This document shows, in pieces, positions 13,696 to 14,073 of a stretch of DNA of 14,073 bases (its first letter is position 1; each line of letters starts with the position of its first letter). The notes beneath the pieces are model-generated. The model did not search any database. It saw nothing but the letters and a program-made list of their open reading frames with translations, and was not told where the DNA came from. Position numbers and translations under genes: made by a program. This DNA comes from CAYNSB01 sp964399625. Its GTDB lineage: Bacteria; Planctomycetota; Phycisphaerae; Phycisphaerales; UBA1924. The stretch is taken from the NCBI GenBank assembly GCA_964399625.1, contig CAYNSB010000070.1, positions 1-14,073 of the forward strand, in the 5' to 3' direction.

Positions 13696-13700
13696 TTCCG

Positions 13701-14073
13701 TCATCTGGACATGTCCGACTCGAGCGTCGCCTTCCACTCCTCGATGTTCTCGAGGAAGATCGCCGTCCCGCGGGCCACGCACGTCAGCGGGTCCTCCGCG
13801 AGCTTCACGTCAAGCCCCGTGGCCTTGCCGATCACGATCGGCAGGCCCCGCAGCAACGACCCGCCCCCCGCCATCATGATCCCGTTCTCGACCAGGTCCG
13901 CCGCGAGCTCGGGCTCGGCACGCTCGAGCGTCCGTGTCACCGCCGCCGCGATCGCCTGCACCGGCTCCTGCAGCGCCTCGCGGATCTCCTCGCTCGTCAC
14001 CGTCGCCTTGCGCGGCAGGCCCGTGATGAGGTCCCGACCACGCACCTCCATCGTCGACTCGTCCCCCTCGGCC
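13701..14073 (-). CDS. mreB: Rod shape-determining protein MreB, C-terminal part (N-terminus off the window)
   Basis: MreB is the bacterial actin homologue that polymerises under the inner membrane and directs lateral wall growth. Only the last 123 residues are present, and the reading frame stays open to the right edge. Family signatures are MEVRGRDLITGLPR, then the actin-fold nucleotide-binding region IMMAGGGSLLRGLP, and AEDPLTCVARGTAIFLENIEEW. The extension after the last motif (KATLESDMSR) is short. It is the first gene of mreB-mreC-mreD, with 34 bp and a hairpin before mreC. A methionine inside the fragment at 14051 is not the start, because conserved MreB sequence continues beyond it. 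Confidence 0.95.
   Translation of the reverse strand, partial: AEGDESTMEVRGRDLITGLPRKATVTSEEIREALQEPVQAIAAAVTRTLERAEPELAADLVENGIMMAGGGSLLRGLPIVIGKATGLDVKLAEDPLTCVARGTAIFLENIEEWKATLESDMSR

Noticed and set aside
1..14073. tRNA, rRNA, CRISPR array or phage genes
   Set aside because: I saw no cloverleaf, rRNA core motifs, regularly spaced direct repeats with spacers, integrase or structural phage proteins on either strand.

Overview
This is a GC-rich, densely coded bacterial chromosome segment. It most resembles Planctomycetota, probably class Phycisphaerae. That placement is inferred from family recognition: an alternative GlmU-like protein, a GxxExxY protein, and a C-terminal zinc ribbon with the CGYDLRG...CPEC signature that I know from planctomycete proteins. 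No rRNA, tRNA, CRISPR array, transposase or integrase is visible. Most of the content is core housekeeping, with one small mobile-looking cassette.

Layout. At 1-206 (minus) is the N-terminus of elongation factor G, preceded by a roughly 280-nt leader and a good sigma70-type promoter at 489-517. At 522-5975 (minus) four co-oriented genes lie close together: prmC (release-factor methyltransferase), a TIGR02206/YwaF-type membrane protein, a WecA/MraY-like undecaprenyl-phosphate sugar-phosphate transferase, and an O-antigen-ligase-like protein with a helical C-terminal extension. The last two overlap by ATGA. At 5990-6613 (plus) is a lineage-type hypothetical membrane protein ending in the zinc ribbon. 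At 6628-9702 (minus) is DNA polymerase I with all three domains and intact catalytic residues. At 9709-10237 a 529-bp cassette carries a GxxExxY nuclease-fold gene between inverted arms built on a 10-bp period. It abuts the polA start and supplies the last ten codons and the stop of the next gene. At 10205-11473 (minus) is the alternative GlmU-like protein, divergent from a HAD phosphatase/phosphoglucomutase-like gene at 11521-12195 (plus). At 12192-14073 (minus) are mreD, mreC and the C-terminal end of mreB, with a perfect hairpin between mreB and mreC.

Functional links. WecA-like transferase plus ligase form the start and transfer/polymerisation steps of a lipid-linked surface glycan. GlmU-like could feed UDP-sugars to it, and mreBCD organise the envelope elongation machinery. 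EF-G and PrmC serve translation, and PolA serves replication and repair.

Two patterns are not explained by gene content. First, four starts (4165, 5975, 11473, 11521) have a TANNNT hexamer exactly 5-6 bp upstream and no Shine-Dalgarno, which suggests leaderless transcription. Second, the GxxExxY cassette looks like a non-autonomous element that has altered both neighbouring genes.
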